Assembly (NCBI GenBank): GCA_016934335.1
Contig: JAFGTC010000040.1
Location: 1 to 54,498, forward strand
Origin: Candidatus Omnitrophota bacterium
GTDB lineage: Bacteria > Hinthialibacterota > Hinthialibacteria > Hinthialibacterales > Hinthialibacteraceae
Reading direction: 5' to 3'
DNA length: 54,498 nucleotides
How positions within the stretch are numbered: position 1 is the stretch's first letter; every line of letters starts with the position of its first letter. Below, one piece after another: positions 28,441 to 36,054 of this stretch. A program made the translations under genes and the position numbers. The notes under the pieces are model-generated. The model was not told the DNA's origin. It saw only the letters and a program-made list of their open reading frames with translations, and searched no databases.

Positions 28441-29839
28441 TTCGAGCGAATAAGGTTTGTTTGGCGGCGGCGCTTACCAGTTGGCGGCCGACGGACCAGA
28501 CCGGTCCGGGGAATTTGCGGCATTCTTCCAGGACGGCGTCAAAAGCGGCGAGGATGGCGTCCACCTCTTCCTCCGTGATGATGAGAGGGGGCAGCAGTTT
28601 GACGATTTCTTGATGATGTCCGGCGACTTGCGTAAGAATACGATGGTTTCTATACAGTTGTATTACAACGGCTTGCGCGAATAATCCGTTTTGCGCCGAA
28701 TGCAAGATCGCCCAGGCGGGCTTCAAAAGAAGCGATTTTGGCGAACCGAATTCAATGCCGATCATCAGCCCTTTGCCGCGCACCCCGCGAATCAATTCAT
28801 GTTTGGATTGCAGTCTGCGCAGCCCCGCCAGCAGTTGTTCGCCTCGCTGCGCGGCGCGCTCGGGCAGTTTTTCTTCTTGAAACACATGCAGCGACGCCAA
28901 TCCGGCGGCCATGGCGATGACATTTTGGCCGAACGTGGAGGAATGCACGACGCAGCGATCCAGGCGGCTGAAAACTTTTTTGTAGACGGCGTCCGAATAG
29001 AGAATCGCGCCGACGGGGATCAATCCCCCGCTCAGCGCTTTGGCGCACACTAGAATGTCGGGCGCTAAATCCCAATGTTGGCAGGCCCACATTTTCCCGG
29101 TGCGCCCCATGCCGGATTGAATCTCGTCGGCGATCAGCAGCGCGCCGTATTGCCGGCATAACTTCTGGATGGAGGGATATACGTTGTCGTCTTCGGGATA
29201 AAAGACGCCCTTGCCGCGAATCGGTTCAAAGATGACGGCGGCGACATCCTCTTTTTTTAGTTCCCGCTCGATTCCGTCAAGATCCTCCAGATCGGTGCGA
29301 ACCATGCCGGGAATCAGGTCGCCGAAGCCTTCGCGAAACGATTCGTCGCCGTTCAGAGCCAGCGCGCCGGTCGTCAGACCGTGGAAGGCTCCCTTGCTGT
29401 AAAGAATGCGGCGGCGGCCGGTGGAGGCGCGGGCGAATTTGATGGCCCCTTCGATTGATTCGGTTCCGGAATTGGTGAAGAAGACATGCTCCAAACGATC
29501 GCCGGGAGCGCATTGAATCAGTTTTTCGGCCAGCATGCCGCTGAGCAGGCATACATCCATCTGCACCAAATTGGGCAGAGGAAGATCCAGCGCCTGTTGG
29601 ATGGCCTGTCGGATTACGGGGTGATTGCGCCCCATGCCGAAGACGCCGTATCCGCTCAGCGCGTCAAAGACGCGGACGCCCTCCGTGGTTGTCAGATAAC
29701 ACCCTTCGCCTTCCGTATATTCATGCGCGAAGCCGATCATTTCCAATACACGGGAAAAGACGGGATTTACATTTTTTTCGTGCAAGGATCGAGCCTTGCC
29801 GGTTGATTGGTGGATTAATTCTTTGAGGTTGAATGTCAT
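28436..29839 (-). CDS. PLP-dependent class III aminotransferase
   Basis: A 467-residue fold-type I aminotransferase of the acetylornithine/ornithine/HpnO group. The PLP phosphate site is TNSGTESIEGAIKFAR, the ring-contacting Asp238 lies in LIADEIQSGMGRTG, and the Schiff-base Lys267 is in CAKALSGGLIPVGA. I chose ATG 29839 over an upstream TTG at 29860 because it places the normal family N-terminus (FNLKELIH) at the start; neither has a good Shine-Dalgarno sequence. The family moves amino groups from amines or omega-amino acids to 2-oxoglutarate or pyruvate. The segment VNPVFSRVLEMIGF resembles HpnO, which makes aminobacteriohopanetriol, but ornithine or other diamines are just as possible. It is 49 bases after the Trm112-like gene. 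Confidence 0.88.
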   Translation of the reverse strand: MTFNLKELIHQSTGKARSLHEKNVNPVFSRVLEMIGFAHEYTEGEGCYLTTTEGVRVFDALSGYGVFGMGRNHPVIRQAIQQALDLPLPNLVQMDVCLLSGMLAEKLIQCAPGDRLEHVFFTNSGTESIEGAIKFARASTGRRRILYSKGAFHGLTTGALALNGDESFREGFGDLIPGMVRTDLEDLDGIERELKKEDVAAVIFEPIRGKGVFYPEDDNVYPSIQKLCRQYGALLIADEIQSGMGRTGKMWACQHWDLAPDILVCAKALSGGLIPVGAILYSDAVYKKVFSRLDRCVVHSSTFGQNVIAMAAGLASLHVFQEEKLPERAAQRGEQLLAGLRRLQSKHELIRGVRGKGLMIGIEFGSPKSLLLKPAWAILHSAQNGLFAQAVVIQLYRNHRILTQVAGHHQEIVKLLPPLIITEEEVDAILAAFDAVLEECRKFPGPVWSVGRQLVSAAAKQTLFART

Positions 29840-29888
29840 GGGCGGTCGCTTCAAGTTCAAAGGGAGAGCCGAGAGTCGGCGGAGCGCT

Positions 29889-30110
29889 TCAGGATTCTAA
29901 GGTTACATTGTGGCGCATCATCACTTCGCGCCATTCTTCTTCGTTCATTTCCTGCGATTCTTCGATCAACATGGAAGGAATTCCGTCTTTGATCGGATAA
30001 CGGCGGCGGGTTTCGGGATCCGTGGAGATAATCCAGTCTCCATCCTCCACGACAGGTTTTTTGGAAAGCGGGCAAGCTAAAATATCGAGTAATTTTTTAC
30101 TGATCGGCAT
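29889..30110 (-). CDS. Trm112/UPF0434 family small protein lacking the zinc cysteines
   Basis: A 73-residue protein with the Trm112 pattern: KKLLDILACPLSKKPV at the N-terminus and RRRYPIKDGIPSMLIEE in the second half. In most bacterial members CPxCK and a second CxxC bind zinc; here only one Cys remains (LACPLSK) and the second pair is replaced by STDPE. Cysteine-poor members are known in the YcaR/UPF0434 branch. Trm112 in eukaryotes activates methyltransferases; the bacterial role is not settled. It precedes the aminotransferase gene with a 49-base gap and is probably the first gene of that unit. Confidence 0.85.
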   Translation of the reverse strand: MPISKKLLDILACPLSKKPVVEDGDWIISTDPETRRRYPIKDGIPSMLIEESQEMNEEEWREVMMRHNVTLES

Positions 30111-30280
30111 GTGCGGGCACCACCATGATTTTTGAATACTTTGTTTTGGTCAGCATGAAAGCTTTCCTCTTGCGCGTCAAGATCAGGAAAACTCTTTCAT
30201 CCGGAAGAACAGATTTTAGAGAAACCAATAGAGTTCATAATATATAGTATAAGATTGTCTCTGGAAATCCATGGCCGCCG

Positions 30281-31348
30281 TTATGCCAGCCATTCCGCCA
30301 AATGCTCGGCCACGAAGACGTCGTCGTTGAGGTGAGGATGCGCCGCATAGACGCGGTCGATTTCTTCGAGTTGGCCGGGAGATAGATCTTCATTGGGATC
30401 GAGGCACAAACGATTCTGCATGAGTCCCTGCCTTCGCAAGACTTCATGGAGGCCCGCAATGCAGCCGGCGAAGCGGTTGGGGGGATCGAAAAACGCGGCG
30501 TTGCAATCCGTGATTTGCGCGCCTAAGGTTAATAATTCGGCGGGGATGGGGCCGTCCGAGCGGGAGCAGCGAGCGATCCGTTCAAAATCAAGGACAACCC
30601 GCCGCGTCCATACAGCCCAATGGCCCAATAATCCTCCTGCGAAGCGCAGATGCACGGGCTGTCCGGCAACTTGATACTGAAATACGGTCATCAGATCGGC
30701 AACGATATTGTCATCATTGCCTGTGTAGAGGGCGATGTCGCCGGCGCGCCCCGTTTCGGCGACCGCCCGGATGACGTCCAAAGTCTGGTAGCGGTTAAAG
30801 GGGGCGATTTTGATCGCGCATACGCCGGGGATTTCGCAGAAGCGGGACCAGAAATCGAAGCCGAGCAGCTGCCCGCCCACCGAAGGCTGCAGATAAAACC
30901 CCATCAGGGGAATTATTTCTCCGACGGCTTTGGCGTGGCGTATCATCTGATCGATTGTATCGTCTCGAAATGCGCTGAGACTGAGCAGGCCGAGGTGATA
31001 GCCAAGTTCGGCGGCCAGTTTCGCCTCACGAATCGCCTGGTCGGTCCGCCCGCAGATGCCGGCGATCCGAATGATGGATTTTTCGGGATGACGCTCCTCA
31101 AATTCGTCGACGGTCTCCGACGCCAGTTGAAGAACCGGCTTCAATAAATCGATTTGGGGATCGCGGATTTGAAACTGAGTCGTATGTACGCCCACAGCGA
31201 CGCCCGACGCGCCGGATGTAAGGTAGTATCGCGTCAACGCCCGCTGGCGGCGCTCGTCCAGTTTGCGCTGATCGGTGACGGCCAGGGGATGGGCGGGAAT
31301 GACGCCGCCGCTGCGAAGGTTGGCTTGGATGGCTTTGGATAGGTTCAT
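30281..31348 (-). CDS. DapA/NanA-family Schiff-base aldolase or dehydratase
   Basis: A 355-residue TIM-barrel enzyme of the dihydrodipicolinate synthase / N-acetylneuraminate lyase family. The Schiff-base Lys180 is in CAIKIAPFN on strand 6, and Tyr152 in GFYLQP is the usual proton relay. The N-terminal GGVIPAHPLAVT is a variant of the usual substrate loop, and the protein is about 50 residues longer than DapA, mostly at the C-terminus. It is not likely to be the lysine-pathway DapA: the GTT carboxylate-binding triplet is replaced and the neighbour is a Rossmann oxidoreductase. Breakdown of a sugar acid or hydroxy-amino acid is a reasonable guess. It begins 66 bases after the oxidoreductase gene and shares its promoter region. 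Confidence 0.82.
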   Translation of the reverse strand: MNLSKAIQANLRSGGVIPAHPLAVTDQRKLDERRQRALTRYYLTSGASGVAVGVHTTQFQIRDPQIDLLKPVLQLASETVDEFEERHPEKSIIRIAGICGRTDQAIREAKLAAELGYHLGLLSLSAFRDDTIDQMIRHAKAVGEIIPLMGFYLQPSVGGQLLGFDFWSRFCEIPGVCAIKIAPFNRYQTLDVIRAVAETGRAGDIALYTGNDDNIVADLMTVFQYQVAGQPVHLRFAGGLLGHWAVWTRRVVLDFERIARCSRSDGPIPAELLTLGAQITDCNAAFFDPPNRFAGCIAGLHEVLRRQGLMQNRLCLDPNEDLSPGQLEEIDRVYAAHPHLNDDVFVAEHLAEWLA

Positions 31349-31414
31349 GGGATGCTCAATCGTTCCGTTTTGTCTATTGTTGAAGTCTTAGTTATAAAGT
31401 CATGAAGAAGGCGG

Positions 31415-32458
31415 CTAGAATTCGCCTGTCCGGCCTTCATAACGAGTCGGCTTGTTCAAAGTGGGGCCGTCGATTTGGATCCAATGTACAATCCAATCGA
31501 TGATTTGTTCAACCGATGCGTTCGGCGGTCCGAATAATTTCAGAGCCTGAGAAGCGTTGCTCAGCAAGGCGTTCGGCTCTTCGGCTCCCTCGAAGAGCGG
31601 CTCGCGTCCCAAGCGCTTGCCGAATTCCTCCGCGAGCCATCGTACGGGCAAGACGTCGGGGCCGGTTATATTCATGATTTTCGGCGGAGAGGAGCATACA
31701 TCGAAACATTGCAAAGTTTGCGCGTTGGCGTCGCCCTGCCAGATGACGTTGACATACCCCATGGCCAGCGGGATGGGGATTCCGTTGAAAATTTTTTGAC
31801 CGATATCCAACAAGACGCCATAGCGCATTTCAACCGCATAATTCAATCGGATGAGTGTGCATGGAGTCGTAAAGCGCTCGGAAAAATATTGAAACATCCT
31901 CTCGCGGCCCAGGCAGGATTGAGCGTATTCGCCCACCGGGCCGGTTGGATCGGCTTCCGCCGGGCCGCCGGATTGATTAGGAGTGAATGGATAGACGTTT
32001 CCCGTGGAAAAAGCCACGATGCGCGATTTTTGAAACCGCTCGGCGACAAGCGCCGGCAGATATGTATTCATGGCCCAAAGCATGCTTTCACGCCCTGACG
32101 ATCCGAATTTCCATCCCGCCATAAAGACCATATTCTCGGCGTCGGGAAGTTTTTCCAGAGCGTCGCGAGCCAGCAAATCGCAGGAAATCGTTTCAACGCC
32201 CCAAGATTGCAGCCGATCTTTCAGCGCCGGCTGAGAAAAACGGGACGCGCCGATAACGCGCAGAGACGGATTGACTTCCTCCGCCGCCCGTTTGGCCATT
32301 CGCGCCAAAGTCGGCCCCATCTTTCCGCCCACTCCGAGCAGCAGCAAATCGCCTTTCAGGCGAGAGACCGCTTCTTTTGCGCCCGGCGTTGGGGTGGAGA
32401 GGAAATAATCCAATTCATCTTCGTTCCGGATAAGCGAGGGAAGGGGATTTTCAGACAT
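31415..32458 (-). CDS. NAD(P)-binding Rossmann oxidoreductase (extended SDR / epimerase type)
   Basis: A 347-residue cytosolic enzyme. A 34-residue leader precedes the cofactor-binding strand LLLLGVGGKMGPTLARM (GxGGxxG), followed by VIGASRFSQPALKDRL, which carries the strand that contacts the adenosine ribose. FSTGNVYPFTP corresponds to the catalytic Ser/Thr strand. The usual YxxxK reads YAQSCLGRE, so the Lys is not in its normal place. This weakens a classical dehydratase or epimerase assignment. With the DapA-family gene 66 bases downstream it forms a two-gene catabolic-looking unit. The promoter region contains a 10+10 bp palindrome that is a good operator candidate. Confidence 0.75.
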   Translation of the reverse strand: MSENPLPSLIRNEDELDYFLSTPTPGAKEAVSRLKGDLLLLGVGGKMGPTLARMAKRAAEEVNPSLRVIGASRFSQPALKDRLQSWGVETISCDLLARDALEKLPDAENMVFMAGWKFGSSGRESMLWAMNTYLPALVAERFQKSRIVAFSTGNVYPFTPNQSGGPAEADPTGPVGEYAQSCLGRERMFQYFSERFTTPCTLIRLNYAVEMRYGVLLDIGQKIFNGIPIPLAMGYVNVIWQGDANAQTLQCFDVCSSPPKIMNITGPDVLPVRWLAEEFGKRLGREPLFEGAEEPNALLSNASQALKLFGPPNASVEQIIDWIVHWIQIDGPTLNKPTRYEGRTGEF

Positions 32459-32507
32459 ATTGATTTCACTTCAAATTGATCTGATTTTTGGGAAAATCCA
32501 TTCTTTT

Positions 32508-32530
32508 TATATAATGTAGCACATTATATA
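32508..32530. promoter_or_regulatory. Perfect 10+10 bp palindrome, candidate operator
   Basis: TATATAATGT (32508-32517) and ACATTATATA (32521-32530) are perfect inverted repeats around AGC. The element lies 50 bases before the oxidoreductase start on the minus strand, and each arm contains a TATAAT-like -10 sequence. A dimeric repressor covering a promoter would look like this. No -35 box is clear. Confidence 0.65.
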
Positions 32531-32710
32531 ATGCGGAAAAAAGAGGCGTCTTGAAAAAACATCTCATCCAAAAAAACGGGATGTATTTTTAGCGAACATG
32601 AATGCGCAGGTTATGTCGATCTTCAGATGTGTAGTCAGCGGTTTTACTGGAAAGATTTTATCGGTACACTACTATCTAAATTAATTAAAAATATAGAATG
32701 GGCGGCTATA

Positions 32711-34144
32711 GTGAAACACCTGCTTTTAATCGGAGTCGGACCTCTCCCTTTTTATGAATCCGACCACCTCTATGGATTCGGCATTCGCGCGTGGCAATTC
32801 GCGCAGCCGCTCCTGGACGCCGGACACCGGATCACCTTAGTCACGTGTGAATTCGGCGTGCATCGGGAAAGTTCCATCCAGATCAAATACCGCTCCGATC
32901 CAACCCAATGGGCGGCGCTGGAGCATTTTCCCGTTCCTCAGCCGGGGCCGCGCAACACCAACCTGATCTTGACGCGCATCGAAGAACTGATTCGGACGCA
33001 GCGCCCCGATGCGGTGATCGCCGCCGGCTCGACCATCGCCACCAACCTCGCCGCCTGTTTAAATACCGATCTTCCCATCTGGATGGATATGTTCGGCGAC
33101 TTATTCGCCGAGGTTCAAGCCAAAACTCCCTTCACCAATGCCGAAGCGGAGATCGATTTTTTCCATCAGACGCTGACGCGCGTTTTACTGCGAGGGGATC
33201 GGTTTTCGACCGTTTCGGAAATGCAGCGAGGCGCGGCGGTGGGGCAGTTGGGGCTGATGGGGCGCTTGAATCAATATACCTTGGGCGAAGAATTGGTTCA
33301 TACCATTCCCTGCGCGTTTAACGGCAAAATCTCGCCGGTGCGGGGAGAGTCTTATCTGCGCGGCAAAAAACTCGGATCGAAGGAATTTTTGCTCTTATGC
33401 AGCGGCGGGTTTAACACGTGGACCGATGTGGATTCTCTCTTTGACGGCATCGAGCGGGCCATGGAGAAAGAACGCCGCATTCACTGCGTAGTAACCGGCG
33501 GCGGCATCACCGGCCATCATGAAGACGGATTCAAGCGGTTTCGCGGTTTGATCGGCAAGAGCCCTTATGAGAACCGATTTCATTTGTTGGGGTGGCTTTC
33601 CAATCAGGAAGTCGAGCAGGTCACGCTGGAATGCGATTTAGGCCTCAATGTGGATCTGCCAGTTTATGAATCGCTGTTAGGGAGCCGCAACCGCATGCTG
33701 TTCTGGCTGCAGTGCGGATTGCCGATTTTAACAACGGTCACTACTGAAATCTCACATATTCTGACCGAAAAAGATTTGGCCCTGGGCGTCCCTCCCCAAG
33801 AGCCCCGAAAGTTGGCGGAGAAGATCGTCGAAGCGGCGCAGCATCCCATCGAGCAAAAACAAAGAGCCGTCCGCGCCAAGCGATTCGGCTACGATTATCT
33901 GACTTTTACCGAAACGGCGCGTCCGTTGGTGAAGTGGGCGAGCCATCCCGTCCAGTCGGGGGATAACATTGAGCGCGCGCTGCGCAAGGGACAGCCGTTT
34001 TCGAAGGTGGACGCCTTGTGGCAGTCTTGGGGATTTCCGGAGGAAGGGAAGGGGCGCGATCCCAGCATCCCGCGTCCGCCGAGAGCCGTCATCAAAACGC
34101 GCCCGCAGGGAAAAAATTGGTGGCGGCGGCTATTGGGCGCATAA
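32711..34144 (+). CDS. GT-B type glycosyltransferase
   Basis: A 477-residue protein if GTG 32711 is the start, which places the first beta strand (KHLLLIGVGPLPFYES) at the N-terminus as usual for GT-B enzymes. An upstream non-ATG start would add 28 residues with no match to the fold, and neither has a strong Shine-Dalgarno sequence. The C-terminal nucleotide-sugar domain is visible as LLLCSGGFNTWTDVDSLFDGI, HLLGWLSNQEVEQV and DLGLNVDLPVYESLLGSRNRML, the last matching the GT4/GT1 donor-binding region. The acceptor is unknown. It is followed after 33 bases by a GT2 glycosyltransferase gene and then by convergent fliS-fliD, which makes surface polysaccharide or flagellin glycosylation plausible. 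Confidence 0.85.
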   Translation: MKHLLLIGVGPLPFYESDHLYGFGIRAWQFAQPLLDAGHRITLVTCEFGVHRESSIQIKYRSDPTQWAALEHFPVPQPGPRNTNLILTRIEELIRTQRPDAVIAAGSTIATNLAACLNTDLPIWMDMFGDLFAEVQAKTPFTNAEAEIDFFHQTLTRVLLRGDRFSTVSEMQRGAAVGQLGLMGRLNQYTLGEELVHTIPCAFNGKISPVRGESYLRGKKLGSKEFLLLCSGGFNTWTDVDSLFDGIERAMEKERRIHCVVTGGGITGHHEDGFKRFRGLIGKSPYENRFHLLGWLSNQEVEQVTLECDLGLNVDLPVYESLLGSRNRMLFWLQCGLPILTTVTTEISHILTEKDLALGVPPQEPRKLAEKIVEAAQHPIEQKQRAVRAKRFGYDYLTFTETARPLVKWASHPVQSGDNIERALRKGQPFSKVDALWQSWGFPEEGKGRDPSIPRPPRAVIKTRPQGKNWWRRLLGA

Positions 34145-34177
34145 ATCCGCGCATCCATGATAAAGGTCGGAATAAAC

Positions 34178-35245
34178 ATGCCTCGCGTTTCAGTACTGAT
34201 TCCCCACCATCGCAGCGTCAAACTGCTCGAACCGCTGTTCGCATCCCTTTTTGCTATGGATATGGATCCCCGCCGGGTCGAGTATGTGTTGGTGGACAAC
34301 GGCGCGACGGACGGTTCGGTCGAATTCGTCCGACGGCGATTTCCCGCGGTGAAAATTTTCGCTTTGGGGCGCAATGAGGGATTTGCGCCGGCGCTCAATC
34401 GGGCGGCGCGCGTTTATGAATCGCGCTGGCTCTGTTTTCTCAATAACGATGTGCGCGTGGAGGTCGATTGGCTCTCGAATTTGCTGCATGCCGCCCGGCA
34501 AATCGACGCTCCCTGCTTCGCCTCGCATCTGATGGATTGGAAGGGAAAGCGCACGCAATTCGGCGGCGGCTGGATCAACCTGTTCGGCAAGGGATTTGAA
34601 TCGACCGGGATTCAAGAAGAGCAGCCGTATGAGATATTCTTCGCCTGCGGCTGCGGAATGATGATCCGGCGGGACGTGTTTCTCGATGCGGGCGGATTCG
34701 ACGATGACTATTTCATGATTTATGAAGACGTGGATCTGGGGTGGCGGCTTCGTCTCTTAGGCCATAAAATTTATCTGGCGCCCGACGCCAAAATCATGCA
34801 CAAAGGCCACGCGTCGCTGGATCAGATCCCCTACCGGCAAAAGGCGTTGTATTTCGAACGCAACAGCCTGGCTACGATTTACAAAAATTTATCGGACGAA
34901 TCCTTGTCCGCCGTGCTGCCGTTGGCTTTGCGCGAAGCCGCGCTTCGCGCCAAGGGGGCGGCCGGTCAGGGGCTGCCCTTTCGATACAGCGGAGACGGGC
35001 TGGCGATTTTGGAAGCCGTGCAGGCGTTTTGGGATCGCCTTCCGGTTTGGCAAAAAAAGCGCGCTTCCATCCAGGCAAAGCGAACCGTCAGCGACGCAGA
35101 ACTTTTTCAGCGTTTTTTCCCGAATCCCGATCAGTTATGGGCGTTCAATGCCGAACAGTATAAACGCCTGCATCATCCCCGTCTTCTTCCACATATCAAA
35201 GGCGCGCTGGAGGAAGCCGCCCGGGCAGTCGGGACGGCTCGGTAA
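34178..35245 (+). CDS. GT2 family glycosyltransferase
   Basis: A 355-residue GT-A enzyme. ATG 34178 gives the family's usual start (MPRVSVLIPHHRS) and has AAAGGTC upstream, while the in-frame ATG at 34157 does not. The nucleotide-sugar site begins with EYVLVDNGATDGSVE, the metal-binding motif is LNNDVRVE, and the catalytic-base region is FMIYEDVDLGWRLRLLGHKIY followed by HKGHAS. It resembles rhamnosyl- or hexosyl-transferases that build O-antigen or glycan chains. The last 100 residues are a helical C-terminal extension. It probably shares a transcript with the GT-B gene just upstream. Confidence 0.9.
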   Translation: MPRVSVLIPHHRSVKLLEPLFASLFAMDMDPRRVEYVLVDNGATDGSVEFVRRRFPAVKIFALGRNEGFAPALNRAARVYESRWLCFLNNDVRVEVDWLSNLLHAARQIDAPCFASHLMDWKGKRTQFGGGWINLFGKGFESTGIQEEQPYEIFFACGCGMMIRRDVFLDAGGFDDDYFMIYEDVDLGWRLRLLGHKIYLAPDAKIMHKGHASLDQIPYRQKALYFERNSLATIYKNLSDESLSAVLPLALREAALRAKGAAGQGLPFRYSGDGLAILEAVQAFWDRLPVWQKKRASIQAKRTVSDAELFQRFFPNPDQLWAFNAEQYKRLHHPRLLPHIKGALEEAARAVGTAR

Positions 35246-35299
35246 GATCGACGTTTCTTTTTTAAATATATCTTTTTACTCAATTTTCCGCGTGGATGT

Positions 35300-35857
35300 T
35301 TATCCTCGAAGATTCAGTCGAGGCTGCGGTGGAATTTCAGCGGCCTGGCCCGCTCCTGCGGCGGCTGGAGCGGTTGCAAACGCGGCAGGCTTCAAGTTGG
35401 AGGCGGCCGGTTGGGAAATGCGCCCGGCGAACGCGGCCGACTTGCCTGCTTCCGAGGCGGGCTGGTCTTTTTCGTTTAGATATTTCTTGACCGCCTGCGT
35501 CCATGTCGCGCGCAAATTTTCCACGATAGGAAGCGCTTCGTCGATCAGGCGGACGTCTTTTTTCATGTTGGCTTGAACGACGCGGTGATAAACAAATTCA
35601 TAAATCCGCATGAGATTGTTCGCCATTTCGCCCCCCAAATCGAAGTCGAGGGCCATCATTAATTCGGCGAAAATGCGCTGGACTTTGGTCAGTTCAGTGT
35701 GCGATTTTTCGATCTGTTTTTTTTCGACCGCCTGTCTGGCCAGATAAAGTTTCTTGACGGCGGCGTCAAAGATCATGACCAAAAGTTGAGGTTTGCTGGC
35801 TGTCTCGATTTGCGTTTTCAAGTATTGTTGCTGCGGATTATTGAATAAATTTGTCAC
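35300..35857 (-). CDS. fliS: Flagellar export chaperone FliS with Ala/Pro-rich tail
   Basis: FliS binds unfolded flagellin in the cytosol and delivers it to the export gate. Residues 1 to about 132 form the four-helix FliS domain (QQQYLKTQIETASKPQLLVMIFD, given by its parts YLKTQIETA, LLVMIFDAAVKKL and ALDFDLGGEMANNL). The last 50 residues are a low-complexity Ala/Pro tail (FATAPAAAGAGQAAEIPP) not present in typical FliS of about 130 residues. Start is GTG 35857, decided by AAGGAGG six bases upstream. It lies downstream of fliD on the same strand, the usual fliD-fliS order. Confidence 0.92.
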   Translation of the reverse strand: MTNLFNNPQQQYLKTQIETASKPQLLVMIFDAAVKKLYLARQAVEKKQIEKSHTELTKVQRIFAELMMALDFDLGGEMANNLMRIYEFVYHRVVQANMKKDVRLIDEALPIVENLRATWTQAVKKYLNEKDQPASEAGKSAAFAGRISQPAASNLKPAAFATAPAAAGAGQAAEIPPQPRLNLRG

Positions 35858-35910
35858 GAAAATCCTCCTTCAGATGCACTCCGCCGGGATATTATGCTTT
35901 CCCGATACAT

Positions 35911-35926
35911 TTGAAACTCGTTTCAA
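35911..35926. promoter_or_regulatory. Palindrome upstream of fliS
   Basis: TTGAAAC and GTTTCAA form perfect 7-bp arms around two bases, 54 bases before the fliS start in the fliD-fliS gap. It could be a regulator site; nothing identifies the protein. Confidence 0.4.
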
Positions 35927-36054
35927 CATCTCCAAAGTTGTCTCACAAAATCATGGTTGAATTCATCCTTCAAGCGTCGCGTTGAGATTCTTTAAGATAC
36001 TCAAAGTTGTAACCTTACGATAAGAATTCCGAAAAATTGCAAAAGCAGATGCGA

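Noticed and set aside
30281..31348. Lysine-pathway dihydrodipicolinate synthase (dapA)
   Set aside because: The fold and Schiff-base Lys fit, but the substrate loop is altered, the protein is longer, and the partner gene is an SDR-like oxidoreductase and not dapB.
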